The position numbers and the translations under genes were made by a program. The notes beneath the pieces were generated by a model that had not been told where the DNA came from, ran no database searches, and saw only the letters and a program-made list of their open reading frames with translations. Shown piece after piece: positions 12,390-24,759 of a stretch of DNA of 64,000 bases; position 1 is the first letter of the stretch, and each line of letters opens with the position of its first letter. The stretch is from Macrotrachela quadricornifera (lineage: Eukaryota > Rotifera > Eurotatoria > Philodinida > Philodinidae). The stretch lies in NCBI GenBank assembly GCA_022393335.1, contig JAJEKB010000585.1:107406-171405 (forward strand), in the 5' to 3' direction.

Positions 12390-12841
12390 CTAGAAATAAA
12401 TTAAAAATAAAGAATAATTTCTACAAAATAATAGCGTATATTTTTCCAACAATATGCTAGAATGATTCTTTTCCTTTCCTTCAAGATACGTGTATGTGCG
12501 TGTGTCGTACAATTGGATGCAATCATCTTTATTATTATCTAAAAGATGGAAAAACACGTACCTATATAGTTAAACTAAAGGAAAGAAAAAAGAATCAAGG
12601 ACAAGATATATCTCACTGAGAAAGAAATACAAAGTTGAAATAAAAAAACGAGAATAGATGGGGAGTTGCATTAATGTATCATCACTGCAACAAATAACAA
12701 AAAGAATTTCTTTTTATTAGTTTCAGTTGAAAAAAAAATCATAGCTAGTTTATTTATGCATATCTAATTACATGGTAAAGTTAAATAGGAAATGTTTGTA
12801 TTTTACGGGACCAGAAGCAGAATTAATGATTAATATAAGAT
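12390..12841. other. Spacer between elongin B and ATPase inhibitor genes
   Basis: About 450 bp that must hold the promoter of elongin B (-) and the 3' UTR of the IF1 gene (-). No ORF, RNA gene or repeat was recognised. Confidence 0.45.
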
Positions 12842-13381
12842 TTAACGTTTTCCACGTTTAATCTCAGCGATTTCTTGTTCAATTTTTCGTTTTTCAGCTT
12901 CAAGATTAGCAAGTCGTTGTTGATTCGAACCTCCTGAACCTTGATTACTTGATTGTTGTTGACCATAAGCTTGAGCACCTTGACCAGGTTGATTACGTGC
13001 TGCTCGATGTTTTTCTGCTTGTTCAGCTTCCTACATATAAATATGTAGAAAATAAATCATGATTCATTTTCTATTTTTATTTTAATATTCTTACGAAACG
13101 ACGAGCCCAACGTGTTTCTTCAGCTTTTTCCTTTTTACCAAATGCATCTTGACCACCACTAGACAAAAAAAATACATATAAAAATAAGATATAATTGAAT
13201 TAATTTTCAATATATACCCAACAGAACCAGCTTCAGGATCAGTACCAGATTGAGCACTAAAATATTTAGAAATAAATAAAAAAAAAATTGAAAATGATTT
13301 TTATTACCGAGTAAAAGTTAATGTCGAACGAATTGCACGTTGAGCAACAGCTCGATTTGATGAAGTAAGTACGCGATACAT
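12842..13381 (-). CDS. ATP5IF1: Mitochondrial ATP synthase inhibitor IF1
   Basis: Blocks reverse ATP hydrolysis by mitochondrial F1Fo ATP synthase when the proton gradient falls. Four exons on the minus strand: 13308-13381, 13218-13256, 13095-13158, 12842-13030; 121 residues. The N-terminus is Arg/Ser/Thr-rich and free of acidic residues (MYRVLTSSNRAVAQRAIRS), typical of a mitochondrial presequence. The minimal inhibitory region is present (GGGQDAFGKKEKAEETRWA), matching the family's GGAFGKREQAEEERYF. A low-complexity Gln/Ser/Gly/Asn stretch (about 75-95) follows, then a charged C-terminal helix ending EIAEIKRGKR. In mammals the C-terminal coiled coil is longer and His-rich, so pH-dependent oligomerisation may differ here (inference). 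Confidence 0.88.
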
Positions 13382-15528
13382 TATTTGTAGAAATCTAAAA
13401 TATTAAGAATAAGAAAAATATGATAAACATATGTTGTAAGAAATAAATAAATGATGTAATAAAATGTCGCATTAAATTACGAGAAAAAAATAGATAATAG
13501 TTTTATAGTAGGTTACTACACAATGTAGTATAGGTATCTTTATTCCAGGAAAATCCATATATTATTCGTTGCATAGGAATATATTATGTAGAGTTATAAC
13601 TGATAATCGTTCAATAGCGACATCTGTAGAAGCTAAGAGTTTTTTGCATTGTAATAATCAGTTAAATAAGATTTCATTTTTTTTTATACGAGATACTAAA
13701 CAAAACTTTTGAAAGGTAGAAATAAACGTAATATTCTTTCTTTAAACTAATTATTTATTGCTTAGTTTACTAAAAACATTACAACTGATTTGTATATTAA
13801 TTGTATTTAATAACATCTAACTAAAATATGAAAATTTTTATTGATTAATTGAAATAGTAAAAAATTAATTTATCGATTCTTTGTATTAATTACAAAACTT
13901 GGGTTATCATTACTTCAAAATTTTGAAAATAAGTGTTCTATTTTTTTTCATTTTTATATATACTAAATACTAAATTTGAATATCAGTCGACTTTTTTTTC
14001 GAAATTTAAAGTAAATTAAAAAACAAACAAGTGCAAAAATCGAATTACATTCCATTTTATTTTATATTCTTGACTCAACTACATTCATTTCAAATTATAT
14101 CATAATTTCAAACCAATATATTATTCACTCTATCAAACATACAGAATAATAGACCTATATTTGAGAATGTAAGATTGGAAAAATCAATTAATACGTCCTA
14201 TAGATTTTATATTTAATTTAATTACATTTTGGATTTTTATGAGAGGATTGTATTAATGATCATCAAATGTCATAAATAATCTATTAGATTGAAGAGATTA
14301 ATGGACAAATTCTTTGGCCAATTTATATGCTTTTAGATTTACATATGTCTGCTATATATGATAATCATATTATTCGTATTTTGTTTGTATATACTGTAGT
14401 TTTTTTTTAAGTATTTGATTTTAATAAGATTTCTCTTGGCTTGACATTTTTTCACTTTATGATAAGAGGCAAAACTTCCTTATTAACACAAGTTTACAAT
14501 ATAATTACGATATAATCTTTCTAAGAACATTTGTGAAATTATACATTCTGTTTAATCCTTTACAGTCGGGCGTGCCCTAAAGGTAACATTTTCCCGTAAA
14601 AAGGTACAGCATTCTGCGAATATCCGGCCGTAAAAGGTTAAACTATTCATGAATGCTCCATGATGTTGATAAAAGAAGAAAGTTTTATTTTTCTTTTATT
14701 AATAAAAGACTTGATGAAGACACATACTACAACTTATATAATTGATAAAGATTTGAATAGGAAATCTATTTCAAAATCTTACTAGCATCATTCTCTATAA
14801 TTCATTTATTATTTATAGTTTTTCTTTTAATAATTATTCCAATCTTTAGATAAAAATTGAACTCTTATGCGTACTAATCTTTTTAAAATAGTTTTATGCA
14901 CGTATGTATTTATCTCTAATATTTTGCATTTGATTTGAATGTTTCTCAATATCATCAAATCTTTTCATGCATATTATTATTGAAATCCTTATAACATAGT
15001 AGTTTTTCTTGATGGATTTATTTATTTTACTGAATAATTTAAAAATAATTTCACTTTTTATATAAAGATATTTATTGGCTTACTGCACTAATAATAGCAA
15101 ATCGTGGTTATAGTGATGTATATCCAACTCATATTCTTGAATATTAATATCTACGTTTAATAATGAGTCTTATTTTGCTAGCAACATTTATACCAAAAAA
15201 TATATCATTATTTCGATAGAATATATTAAAATAAAAAGACAAAACAACATATGATTCGTCATATTTATTCTGATCAAATAGCACAAAAAATTTGATATGA
15301 TCATGTAACTTTTTTTTTTATTTCGTTAAATAAACTAAAAACACACATTTGTTCTATTTGTTGTAATACGAGATGTATAGGCTCTGTTACTCATTAAAAA
15401 AAGAAACGATTGATTATTGCTATTCATTCATTAGTTTTAATTCAAGGTTAAAAAGAAGAATTGATAACTATACTTATATTCATTTATTCATTTGATTTCA
15501 TTACGTTTGTTTTTTTACACATATTAAA
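13382..15528. other. Intergenic region with one small TTAA element
   Basis: AT-rich. It contains the TTAA-flanked mini-element at 14552-14641. A short coding-like stretch follows an AG at about 15067 and reads as roughly 26 residues ending HILEY and a stop near 15148; it may be a leftover exon. No complete gene is seen. Confidence 0.45.
14552..14641. mobile_element. piggyBac-type mini-MITE flanked by TTAA
   Basis: A 90-bp unit bounded on both sides by TTAA. The left end is ttaatcctttacagtcgggc; the right end, read on the other strand, is ttaaccttttacggccgga. The ends are therefore imperfect inverted repeats inside a TTAA duplication, the target of piggyBac-type transposases. The unit is more GC-rich than its surroundings. 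It is far too short to encode anything. A degenerate piggyBac transposase lies 10 kb away at 24760-25190. Confidence 0.6.
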
Positions 15529-16464
15529 ATGAAGTCTCGACAAATAATGGTAGCTATGACAAATGATACTTCAACACCAGCTAAACGAACATTATTTCGT
15601 ATAGCATTAACTATTGCCATGGTTGGTACAATAGCTGTTAGTACAATATTAATTTTACGAGGTGTAATGGGACTTGTACGTCTTCGACATTCTGTTGATA
15701 TTGGTCTACCTCCTATTAAAATAACATCTGCATTATTATTTAATTTTGGTCTTCTTTCATTATTAACATTCATCATATTAACAATAGGAATAATTAAAGT
15801 GAATAAAATATTTGCTGTTATAGCGACTCTTTTATTAGGTTTTTGTTCTATTGGTCTTATTGCATTTAGTGTATTGTTACTTCTAACTTTATCTAATAAT
15901 CATTTATCAGCATCAATTAATAGTACTATTACTAAAGAATTGAATAAAACGCAAATTAAAGGTTCAGTAAATAATATTACTATTGAGAATACACATACGA
16001 TGGCACAATTAGAAAGTCAATATCAATGTTGTGGTTTTACTAATCCATCCGACGAATATGGGAAGCGAGTACAAGCTAAATTTCCAATATTAAATCTTTC
16101 ATCATCACCACCTTCGGGTGGAAGTGGTACCAGTAGAGGAAGGACTTCATCTACACAACGAAATACAGTAACATATGGACCTTCTGTTCAATTACCAATT
16201 AGTTGTTGTAAAAAACACTATCGTTCATCAATTGATTCATGTATTGATATGTTTGGAAATAATACAGAACCATTACATCGTTATAATTATCCTGAGGGTT
16301 GTTATGCTCATATACTTAAACACAAATTTCATCATATTAAACGACAAGTTTATGCAACTGTTGCAGCAGCATGTATATCTGTGACTAGTTGTATTGCTCT
16401 TGCAGCAGTTGTTCGACTTTTTGGTGAAGGTTATCAAATTGTACCAATACGTACTGTGACATAA
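15529..16464 (+). CDS. Tetraspanin-like membrane protein
   Basis: Intronless, 311 residues. Four membrane helices: about 24-44, 64-85, 93-120 and 263-288. The large extracellular loop between helices 3 and 4 has the tetraspanin CCG motif (167-169, in QYQCCGF), a second cysteine pair (CC 216-217) and the final GC (248). That is the pattern for the disulfides that define the family. The loop has a Ser/Gly/Arg-rich insert (about 180-202) and several N-glycosylation sequons. Tetraspanins organise membrane microdomains and partner proteins at the cell surface. The first residues lack the polar motif usual before helix 1, and the retained intronless form could reflect retrocopying (inference). I cannot assign a subfamily. 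Confidence 0.85.
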   Translation: MKSRQIMVAMTNDTSTPAKRTLFRIALTIAMVGTIAVSTILILRGVMGLVRLRHSVDIGLPPIKITSALLFNFGLLSLLTFIILTIGIIKVNKIFAVIATLLLGFCSIGLIAFSVLLLLTLSNNHLSASINSTITKELNKTQIKGSVNNITIENTHTMAQLESQYQCCGFTNPSDEYGKRVQAKFPILNLSSSPPSGGSGTSRGRTSSTQRNTVTYGPSVQLPISCCKKHYRSSIDSCIDMFGNNTEPLHRYNYPEGCYAHILKHKFHHIKRQVYATVAAACISVTSCIALAAVVRLFGEGYQIVPIRTVT

Positions 16465-18386
16465 ACATTTATATGGATAAACAAACTAAACTTGCTTTTT
16501 TTTCTTCTTTTCGTTCTTATTTTCTTAACTATTAATATTTGTGTCTTATTATGAATGCTAAAAATAAACTCTATTTATTCGATCTTATTACAAAACAATG
16601 TCCTACTCTCATGAAATCTTTACTAGAGAGACATATGATCCATACTTGAAAATCTAATTGATATATGTTAAAAGCCAATAGATAAATAAAATTCTTTTTT
16701 ATCTATTAAAAATAATAAAAGCCTTATTGAATTTTTTGTTATACATTATAAATAATTCACTTTTATCGATATAATAATATCATTATCATACTATACTATA
16801 GATTTTCATGTTGACATGACTAAGGTTTCATTATTATATTTTTTTTTGCTTTTCATTTTTACAATAGATTTGCATATTTGATATAATCCTAATAATAGTA
16901 GCAGAGTATTTTGCTTATTATTCTCTATATTAGATTTGTTCTCAACTAACAATATTTGTTTTGCGTCCTTTCTCTCCCTATTTTTTTGTTCTTTCTTCCA
17001 TAAAAATATGAGATAAGTTAGTTGATGACATAAAAGTTTGCACGGTAAATTTATATATACATATCGATATAATTAAATTGTTGTAACATGAGGTACATTC
17101 ATAAATCTTTTTGTTTTTCTTAAATAAGTACGATTCAATATTTTCTTTTTATTATCCTAAATCAAAAGTCTTTTGGGGAAAGAAAAAGAACAAATAAAAA
17201 GCGACATGCAATAATAGAAAAATTCAATTGAGACAAATGATCAATTCAATCTTTTATGCAAAGGTCTTCATATAATAGATTTATAATAGAACATCGAATA
17301 ATAGTAAATGTCAATGTAGAAAACAAGATAAGATTTTTTTTTCCTATTCATCATGTTCTCTTTTTTCTTCTTATAAATTAAATTGAGTTCGTCATAGTAG
17401 ATAGAACGTATATTTATGCATATTTCTTGTCTATATTGTAATTTCCTATGAGAAACAGAGCTTCAGGCTATAAAGATATATAAGAATTGGATAGTAGAGT
17501 AAATGTTAAAACGACATATATGCATTTGAACCTGATAAGAACCGATCAAAACGAACAATTCAACTCGAGAGCCATTACGATTCCTATTATAGTTATATAG
17601 AATAAGAACAAAATATATAGATGGGTCTAAAAGACAATTATTTGTCGAACGTTGAGTTAGAAAAAAAAAAAAAAGAAAAAACATAAGGAAAACAACGCAC
17701 ATATACCCGATAACAACATAACAACAACGACGACTATGATAGTCGACAACATGACTGTCTTCATCGCTCATTTTCATTCAAATCCTTTTTTTTCCTGCTT
17801 CTCGTTCTTTCCATTTTCGTCGTTCTGCATTCAATGAAATATAGAAATGTCATACTATTTTCTGGAGCTGAACATTTCTCGCGGTGCATGTAGACGTATG
17901 TGGTTTCAAGGCTAATGCTTGTTTAGTCGAGAATACACACAAATTTCCGGAAACTGAGACAAAGTGAGAGAAAAAAAGAATAAGAAAGAACGAAGAGAAA
18001 AAAAATAACTACAAGTGACTTTGTTCAATGGTAAGCACTAATAAGGTTTTTCTTTTTCGCAATAGCTTCTTTTGAACATTTTCTTCTTCTTTTTTTCTTC
18101 CTTTTACAATATGTTATATCTAAGAAGAAAAAAATAAAATAAAGAAATGAAAAGATGAGCGATTAGTTAATGACAATCATATAATTTTTCTTTTTACTGG
18201 TGCCTCACGGGCATAAACACTTGTATTCATACGATATATGATAAGCTGAACTAGAATATTTTTCTATCTCTTAATAATAATCAAGAAAAGAATAAGTGAC
18301 ACTTTATGTTGATATTTACTAGACTATACTATTGAAATTATTGATTGTTTATTCCGAATACATATTTTTTTAGATAAAAAAAAATC
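16465..18386. other. Intergenic region upstream of the RASL10-like gene
   Basis: AT-rich with pyrimidine and A tracts. A 104-codon minus-strand ORF at 17463-17777 has one hydrophobic stretch made largely of Phe from T/A tracts and no recognisable domain, so I leave it out. The slightly richer part near 17820-17960 may be a 5' UTR exon or promoter of the + gene at 18387. Confidence 0.4.
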
Positions 18387-19139
18387 ATGTGTGATCAGCC
18401 AATACAGATAGCCGTCTTAGGTGACAAGGCTGTTGGGAAAACAGCTATTGTTCGTCAATGGTTATATAATGATTTTTCAACATATTATTCTGAAACAAAT
18501 TTAGCTACGTATCATTTTACATCTTTATTTAATGGTCATCGTTTATTTCATATACGTATTATTGATACACCACGTTTTGATGATACAAGTAATACTGATC
18601 CTCAACAAGAATGGGTACGAATGTATTGTTTTCGTCGTGCACATCTGTTTTTATTAGTATTTGATATTAATCGTGAAGAAACATTTAATTATATAAAACA
18701 TATTTATCGTGAAATAGTTCGTGTACGTCTTGGTCATAGCAAAATTTATCATCATCATCATTCTCATTCTCATCATCAATCACAAATATTAAATGATCTA
18801 ACAAATAATGATGATGATGATCAAATAACAACAATAGCAACAACATATGTACCTGTTATTGTTGTTGCTAATAAAGTTGATTTAATATCAACTAATTTAC
18901 GTTTTTCAAATATAACATTATTAAATTCTCGTGATATACAACAATATGTAAAAAAAACTTTAAAAGCTCATACAATACAATGTTCAGCTAAATATCATTG
19001 GCATTTAGTTTTATTATTTAAAGAAGTTTGTCGAATGTTAGAAACTGTTGAAGATACTGTTGCTAAACAAGTTGCGCAACAAGCAAGAAGACGACTTCAT
19101 CAACAACAGCATCATAACAAAAATTGTCGCGTTATGTAA
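18387..19139 (+). CDS. RASL10: Ras-like GTPase, RASL10 type
   Basis: Small GTPase of the RASL10 branch, 250 residues in one exon. P-loop GDKAVGKT (12-19), then AIVRQWLYNDFS, nearly the same as vertebrate RASL10 AIVRQFLYNEFS. The G3 site is DTPRF (60-64) in place of DTAGQ, so the catalytic Gln is missing, as in RASL10. G4 is ANKVD (161-165). G5 is CSAK (199-202), followed by YHWHLVLLFKEV, a RASL10 signature. It ends CRVM, a CAAX prenylation box, after a basic/His-rich tail. Between the G3 and G4 regions there is an unusual insert with a His-rich run (YHHHHSHSHH, 121-130) and an acidic run (DDDD). It probably signals at a membrane with weak intrinsic GTP hydrolysis (inference). Confidence 0.88.
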   Translation: MCDQPIQIAVLGDKAVGKTAIVRQWLYNDFSTYYSETNLATYHFTSLFNGHRLFHIRIIDTPRFDDTSNTDPQQEWVRMYCFRRAHLFLLVFDINREETFNYIKHIYREIVRVRLGHSKIYHHHHSHSHHQSQILNDLTNNDDDDQITTIATTYVPVIVVANKVDLISTNLRFSNITLLNSRDIQQYVKKTLKAHTIQCSAKYHWHLVLLFKEVCRMLETVEDTVAKQVAQQARRRLHQQQHHNKNCRVM

Positions 19140-20647
19140 TATATTCTATATGTTCCAATTTTTTTCTTCTTTTATGTAACATATTTCTTCTTTTTTTGAG
19201 AAAAGCAAACAAGTCTTTTTTTCTTTTCTTTCTTTTTTTCACGAAACATTTACCGATATTACTGTCAATTTGCCTTATCATTATCATTATTGTTGTGTTG
19301 ATTTACCTAAACAATAAATCAACGTATGAAAGTGCGTTCGCACTTTGACAAAAACAAAAAATATGCCTAAATGTTCCTATAAGCAAGTAAAAGAAAATGA
19401 AAAATAATATATATCATTGAAATGAATATATTAAATAAAAAGAAAAATAGATGTATATATGTAGGTTAATTTGACCAACGACAAACACAAATAAATGGTA
19501 ACGCATTAAGCGTGGGAGATTCTTTTTAGTAACGCCCATATTTAAATGACAGTGTCAGGAAAAAAATAAAATTTTTTGTTATGACACTGTCAGACACAAT
19601 AATGGTTTTTTTTTTATATTTCTATAAATTAAATAAAGCTGATGCACCTAAATAATAATTATAAATAAACTATATAAGTTTATATCAATAAAAAAAAAAT
19701 ACATAATAAATCAAACTAACAGTACATTGCTGTGAATCATCAATATAATATATATGTCATCATGTTTTTTCTTTTTTCAATTTAGTTGCTAGTCTGTCTT
19801 TAGAAAATATATATATATATTATCTATTAAAGAAAATAAACATCATTTGTATATAATCATTTATCAGAAAAAAAAATATTGAAAAATAAAGCATATATTA
19901 ATAATAATAGATCAAGTGATCTGATATAGATGAAGTCATATTGTAAATAATTGTTCAATATTTTAAAATGATGATAATAAGCAAGAATTACAATGAATGA
20001 TTAATTACAATAATAGGAAAAATACATGTCGTCACTGAACATGTAGTTTTGTATAGGACTAATCAAAATATATAAACGTAGCCCAATTTACTTTCTCCCA
20101 CTCTCGTTGCTATTGCTTGCGTCAAACATACGAAAATGCTATGTGACCTGTCACGGAAGTACACCTGTGGAAGGTATTTCACCTTCTATTACCCTCCTCC
20201 TACATATTCTTTTTTTAACTATTTAATAAGAATAACATAAGAGAAAAGAAGAGGACGTAGACCGACAAATCATGCATTTATTCTCTAGTGGAATATATCA
20301 CTTTCAAATGCATTTTTTCTAGAAAACTGACAAGTCAGTGAAATAATTAATTAGGAACGAGCTAGTCATAATCATAATCTTAGTAGAAAGGAAAAATGTT
20401 CCTATTTATTTATTTTCTTATCGACGAGACAATAAGGACATTAACGAATAGATATTTTAATGTCATCATATTCTATATTATAATTTAGGAGGCAGCTGCA
20501 TAGTTTGAATTTACTGAAAAATAAACTAGTGTGTATACTTGTGCTCTGATTTATACCCATTCCGAATCTCATTCTTTCATTTTAAAATAAAATATTCTCT
20601 TTAATTCAATTTAAGAATTATTACAGATACGAAATAGAAAACAAAAC
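19140..20647. other. Intergenic between RASL10-like and P450 genes
   Basis: Holds the 3' UTR of the GTPase gene, a perfect small hairpin at 19547-19592 and the promoter of the P450. No gene or RNA gene was recognised. A less AT-rich patch lies near 20085-20210 but matches nothing I know. Confidence 0.45.
19547..19592. repeat. Perfect 11-bp inverted repeat (hairpin)
   Basis: TGACAGTGTCA at 19547-19557 and its exact complement TGACACTGTCA at 19582-19592, with an A-run and T-run between them that could extend pairing. It lies about 400 bp after the GTPase stop codon. It may be a transcript-end structure or the core of a tiny palindromic element. Confidence 0.5.
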
Positions 20648-22526
20648 ATGGTAGTATTTATTTTACTTATATGTATCTTTATCTGTTTACTGGTTATCTA
20701 TTTAATACATGTTCATCAACAGTATTCTTTTTTTAAAAAACTTGGTATTAAAGGACCAGAACCAACATTCTTTTTGGGAAATTTACCTGATATCATTCGT
20801 ACAAAACGTATATCAATATCTATTCATAATTGGACAAATCAATTTGGTCGTATCTATGGCTATTTTGAAGGTCATATACCAATACTTGTAGTATCAGATC
20901 CAGATATTTTACATAAGATATTCATAGAACATTTTTCAAAATTTCATTCACGTCGTCAATTTCCATTAGAAGATCGTCGTACAATAAAAGGTGTTCATTT
21001 ATTTAGTGCTACCGGTGATGAATGGCGACGACAACGATCTATTATTAATCCAACATTTTCACCATTTAAAATAAAACGTATGTTACCAATAATCGAAGAT
21101 TGTATATCAACTTTAATGATTAAATTAAATGAATGTATAGAAACATCATCAAAAGGTTTTGATATTTATAAATTATATAAATGTTTAACAATGGATCTTA
21201 TTTGGAGATGTTGTTTTGGTATTTCAACAAATATGCAAAATGATCCAGATGATCCATATTTAAAACGATCTCAACAAGTATTTGCTAGAGAAAATAGCAC
21301 ATATTTAGCTACATTATTAGCTATATTTATACCAGAATTACAACCAATTTGGTTAGCATGGCATTATTGGATTAATGGTATTAAAACAAAATTACGTCAT
21401 TTATTACCTATGGGTGAAAAATTCATCGATGATGATCCAAGTGAATGGCTTAAGGATAATGTTGATTATTTTATACAGAGAGCAAAAACTTATCATGAAA
21501 TGAATCATGATTATAATGAAAATATTACTAAACCAATAGATTTACTTCATTTAATGCTTGATGCAACACAAAAAAATTTTACAGATACTAATCAGGTAAA
21601 AGATTTTCTAAGAAATTTTCAAAGAATTTTTTTATTTCAATTACAGAAAAACTCTAAGAACATCTAGATATTCTATTTTACTAACAAAAACATTCAAATT
21701 CTTTAAATAGCCTTTTTTTTTCTTTCTTGTTGTTCCAACGTTATTTTAATGCATTTTCTAAGTATTACGATGTCTAAAACATTTTCAAATTCAAGGTTAT
21801 TTTTATATTTTCTTTTTTTTTTCTCATATAAAACTTGTTAAACATTTGATTTTCCTTCTTCTATTATTTTAGCATAATACTAATGAACGTGTTTTATCAT
21901 CAAATGAAGTTAAACAAAATATATATTTATTTATGATTGCTGGCTATGAAACTGCAAGTACAGCACTTGCTTATGTTACACATATGTTAGCTATACATCC
22001 TGAAGAACAAAAAAAATTACAAGATCATATTGATTCTTATTTAGATGATGATACTAGTCTTGATTATGATATTATTAATAAAATGAATTATCTTGATTGG
22101 TTTATTCGTGAAACATTACGTATGTATCCAATAACACCAATTATTATTAATCGGGAATGTTCAGAAGAAATAAATTTACCTGGTTTAGGTCATATTTGTC
22201 CAGGTACTAAAATTACACTTGATATGTATAGTTTACATTATGATAATGATTTATGGGGACCAGTGGATACAAAACAATTTTATCCAGAAAGATTTGCAAC
22301 TAAACGTCATCCAGTAGCATGGGTTGCATTTGGTGTTGGACCTCGTAATTGTGTAGGCATGCGATTTGCTCTCACTGAAATAAAAATTGCAATAATACGT
22401 ATCTTACAAAAATATACAATATTACCAACATTATTAAATAATAATGATTTAGATTTGGTTGAACTGGTAACAATTTCACCAAAGCAGGTACCAATTCGAT
22501 TGGAACCACGAGTAGATAGATGTTAA
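20648..22526 (+). CDS. Cytochrome P450, CYP3/CYP5-like (clan 3)
   Basis: Haem monooxygenase anchored in the ER membrane. Two exons, 20648-21595 and 21873-22526, with a 277-bp intron; 533 residues. An N-terminal membrane helix (about 3-22) is followed by the Gly/Pro hinge (GIKGPEPTFFLGN). The C-helix has WRRQR. The I-helix oxygen-activation motif is AGYET (339-343), the K-helix ExxR is ETLR (396-399), then YPERF (453-457). The haem loop is FGVGPRNCVG with the ligand Cys476. RECSEEINLPG and the overall layout fit clan 3 (CYP3A / thromboxane synthase-like). All key residues are present, so the enzyme should be active. Substrate unknown; xenobiotic or lipid oxidation is the usual role of this clan. 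Confidence 0.92.
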
Positions 22527-24759
22527 TATTACCAAAAACAAATATCTTAGTTATATTTATTTTTTGAATTAATATAAGAAAATGTTCTTGTCAATCATAT
22601 TGACATTAATTGAAACAGTCAAATGTATAATTAGAATATTGTCATGAATACATAAAATCATTTTATTTTATTTTTGTTGTTTTGTCTTTATCGTAATGTT
22701 AATCATATGACTAAAAATAATGAAATTTTGTTGAATGTTGTTAAATGTATTCAATTTATTTTATTGATACACAAATAAAAAATATCACTGACCTTTTTGT
22801 TAAAATATCAGAGATGCACAAATATAATTTCAATGTCTACGACTATTTACTTATATATTTCTCTCAAATATATTTACATTGGATGAAAAAAAACTAGAAT
22901 TCAAGATTTTATGTCACATGCTGTTCATAATGTCATTAGATATCTATAAATATACATGAAGTCAATCGTTTCTATGAATGGTTTCTGAATTCAGTATTTC
23001 AGCAGTAATAGTCAACATTCATATTTTATTCTGTTTCTGAATTTCAAGTGTCTGTAGTCTCAAACTCCGAATGGAATGGGACAATCTCATTATACGACTA
23101 AGAAATTTGAATTATCTTATGGGACAGTATGAGATGAAGCATAAATCCCATGAGATTTCCTTTTTTTCTCCTTCTGTAAAAATGAAAATATTACTCTAAT
23201 TAAGACATGGATTCGAAACATCTTACAAAAATGAAGATTCATTATGTTTACTGTAAATTCATTGTTACCCCTTTTTTTATCAATACAAACACTTCATTTT
23301 TCGCTTGATTGTTGTATTCTTTGATGCCAAAACTTTTAATCTTTGTTCGCCAATCTAAATAATAAAAACTAAAACCAAGTTTGCAGAATCTATGTGCTTT
23401 TGATCCGTTGTAAATGTTTAATATTCTTCCATCATAAGTGTTGATTATATAAATAAAAAAAGTTGTAGTTGTAGGATTTTAAATCATTTCTACGTCAAGT
23501 TTCTATTTAACATAAGTTTCTATAAGTTTTCTTTTGAAGAGAACTGTAGGATGCACAAAAAACGCTGATGAGTTAGGCTAGGTCTTAACGACTACCGAAA
23601 TCATCACGGTGAATAGAATACTATAACAGTAGATTAGATTGCACCAGGATCAAAAAGTTCTTGAGCAATCCTTGAACAGATTAGAGATTTAGCTACGTTA
23701 AATAGCAAGTGAAGATTCATTGCTAAAAAGGTACGGAAGAAAAACCATTACTATTTCCAAACGCTTAGAGACTTAGAATTCAAATCCTTTAGGAAAATAC
23801 ACGGTTCTATATTAGAGATGCTCATAGGATAGGATGAGACCTTCTTAGCCTGCAAAATTGAATATCAAAAACTTGAATTTTCATTTTTAGAAACTGTTTT
23901 CTGAGTCTTCTGAGACAAAAAGCGAAAATAATTTACAGACAGTGGTACCAGCTAGCATTTAGAGTTGTCTTCTAAGAAGTACATTCCAAAAAAAAAAATG
24001 ATAAAAGTCAAAAACTAAACACTTTCCGAACGCTGGTCCTACTATAGAATACCAGTAATCTCGTCTCAATATTAGCTTCACATTAACTGCTGCATTCACT
24101 GCAATGAAAGAAGTCATTTTCAACTGGATAAATTAGAGAATGTTTTATTAATACGATCAGTAGAAAAAATATTATATAATCGTTTTCTCTTTGTTTTTCT
24201 TTATTGATAATTACTATTATGCATTTTTGTTTGTTGTTAAATTTTTTTTTGAGTGAAGATCTATAGGAAAACTTATAGATGTAACTTACACATGCTGTTT
24301 CATTTAACCCTTTGGAGATGGGATTTTTTTTCTATGTATTTCATCATAAATCAATTTGAATTTCTATTCTACAAAAAAATTTTCATGAAAACGCGTCTTT
24401 AGAAATTTTTCAAAGTGTAATACAATTCAACATGCGTTAAACCAACTTATCACAGTTCTATAGAGACAGGGATGTTTCTTGCAGGATTTTAGATTACCAA
24501 AGTTTCCGTTGAAAACTAACTGTGTTATATTTATTATTCACTATTGATTATCGGAAAAAAATAATCTAATTATACTCCGAACTATACCAAAAAAAGTCTC
24601 TAATAAATGATTTAACAGAAACTAATCTCATATAGGAATCTTTATGTTTCCAAATACTAGAGAATTACCATGGCCCCTTAAGGGACCAAACATCCCCAAA
24701 TAGTTAATCCGATTCATTTGTCTCTGGCTATCCGTTGCTGAGTTGGAATTGTCTGAATT
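22527..24759. other. Intergenic, repeat-like, no gene
   Basis: No supported ORF. A TTAACCCTTTGG at 24304-24315 looks like a piggyBac-type end and may be the outer border of the element whose transposase remnant follows, but no matching inverted end was found. Confidence 0.4.

Noticed and set aside
15501..15776. Minus-strand ORF of 91 codons
   Set aside because: Antisense shadow of the tetraspanin gene.
17463..17777. 104-codon minus-strand ORF with one hydrophobic stretch
   Set aside because: The hydrophobic run comes from an A/T tract; there is no known domain and it lies in a likely promoter region.
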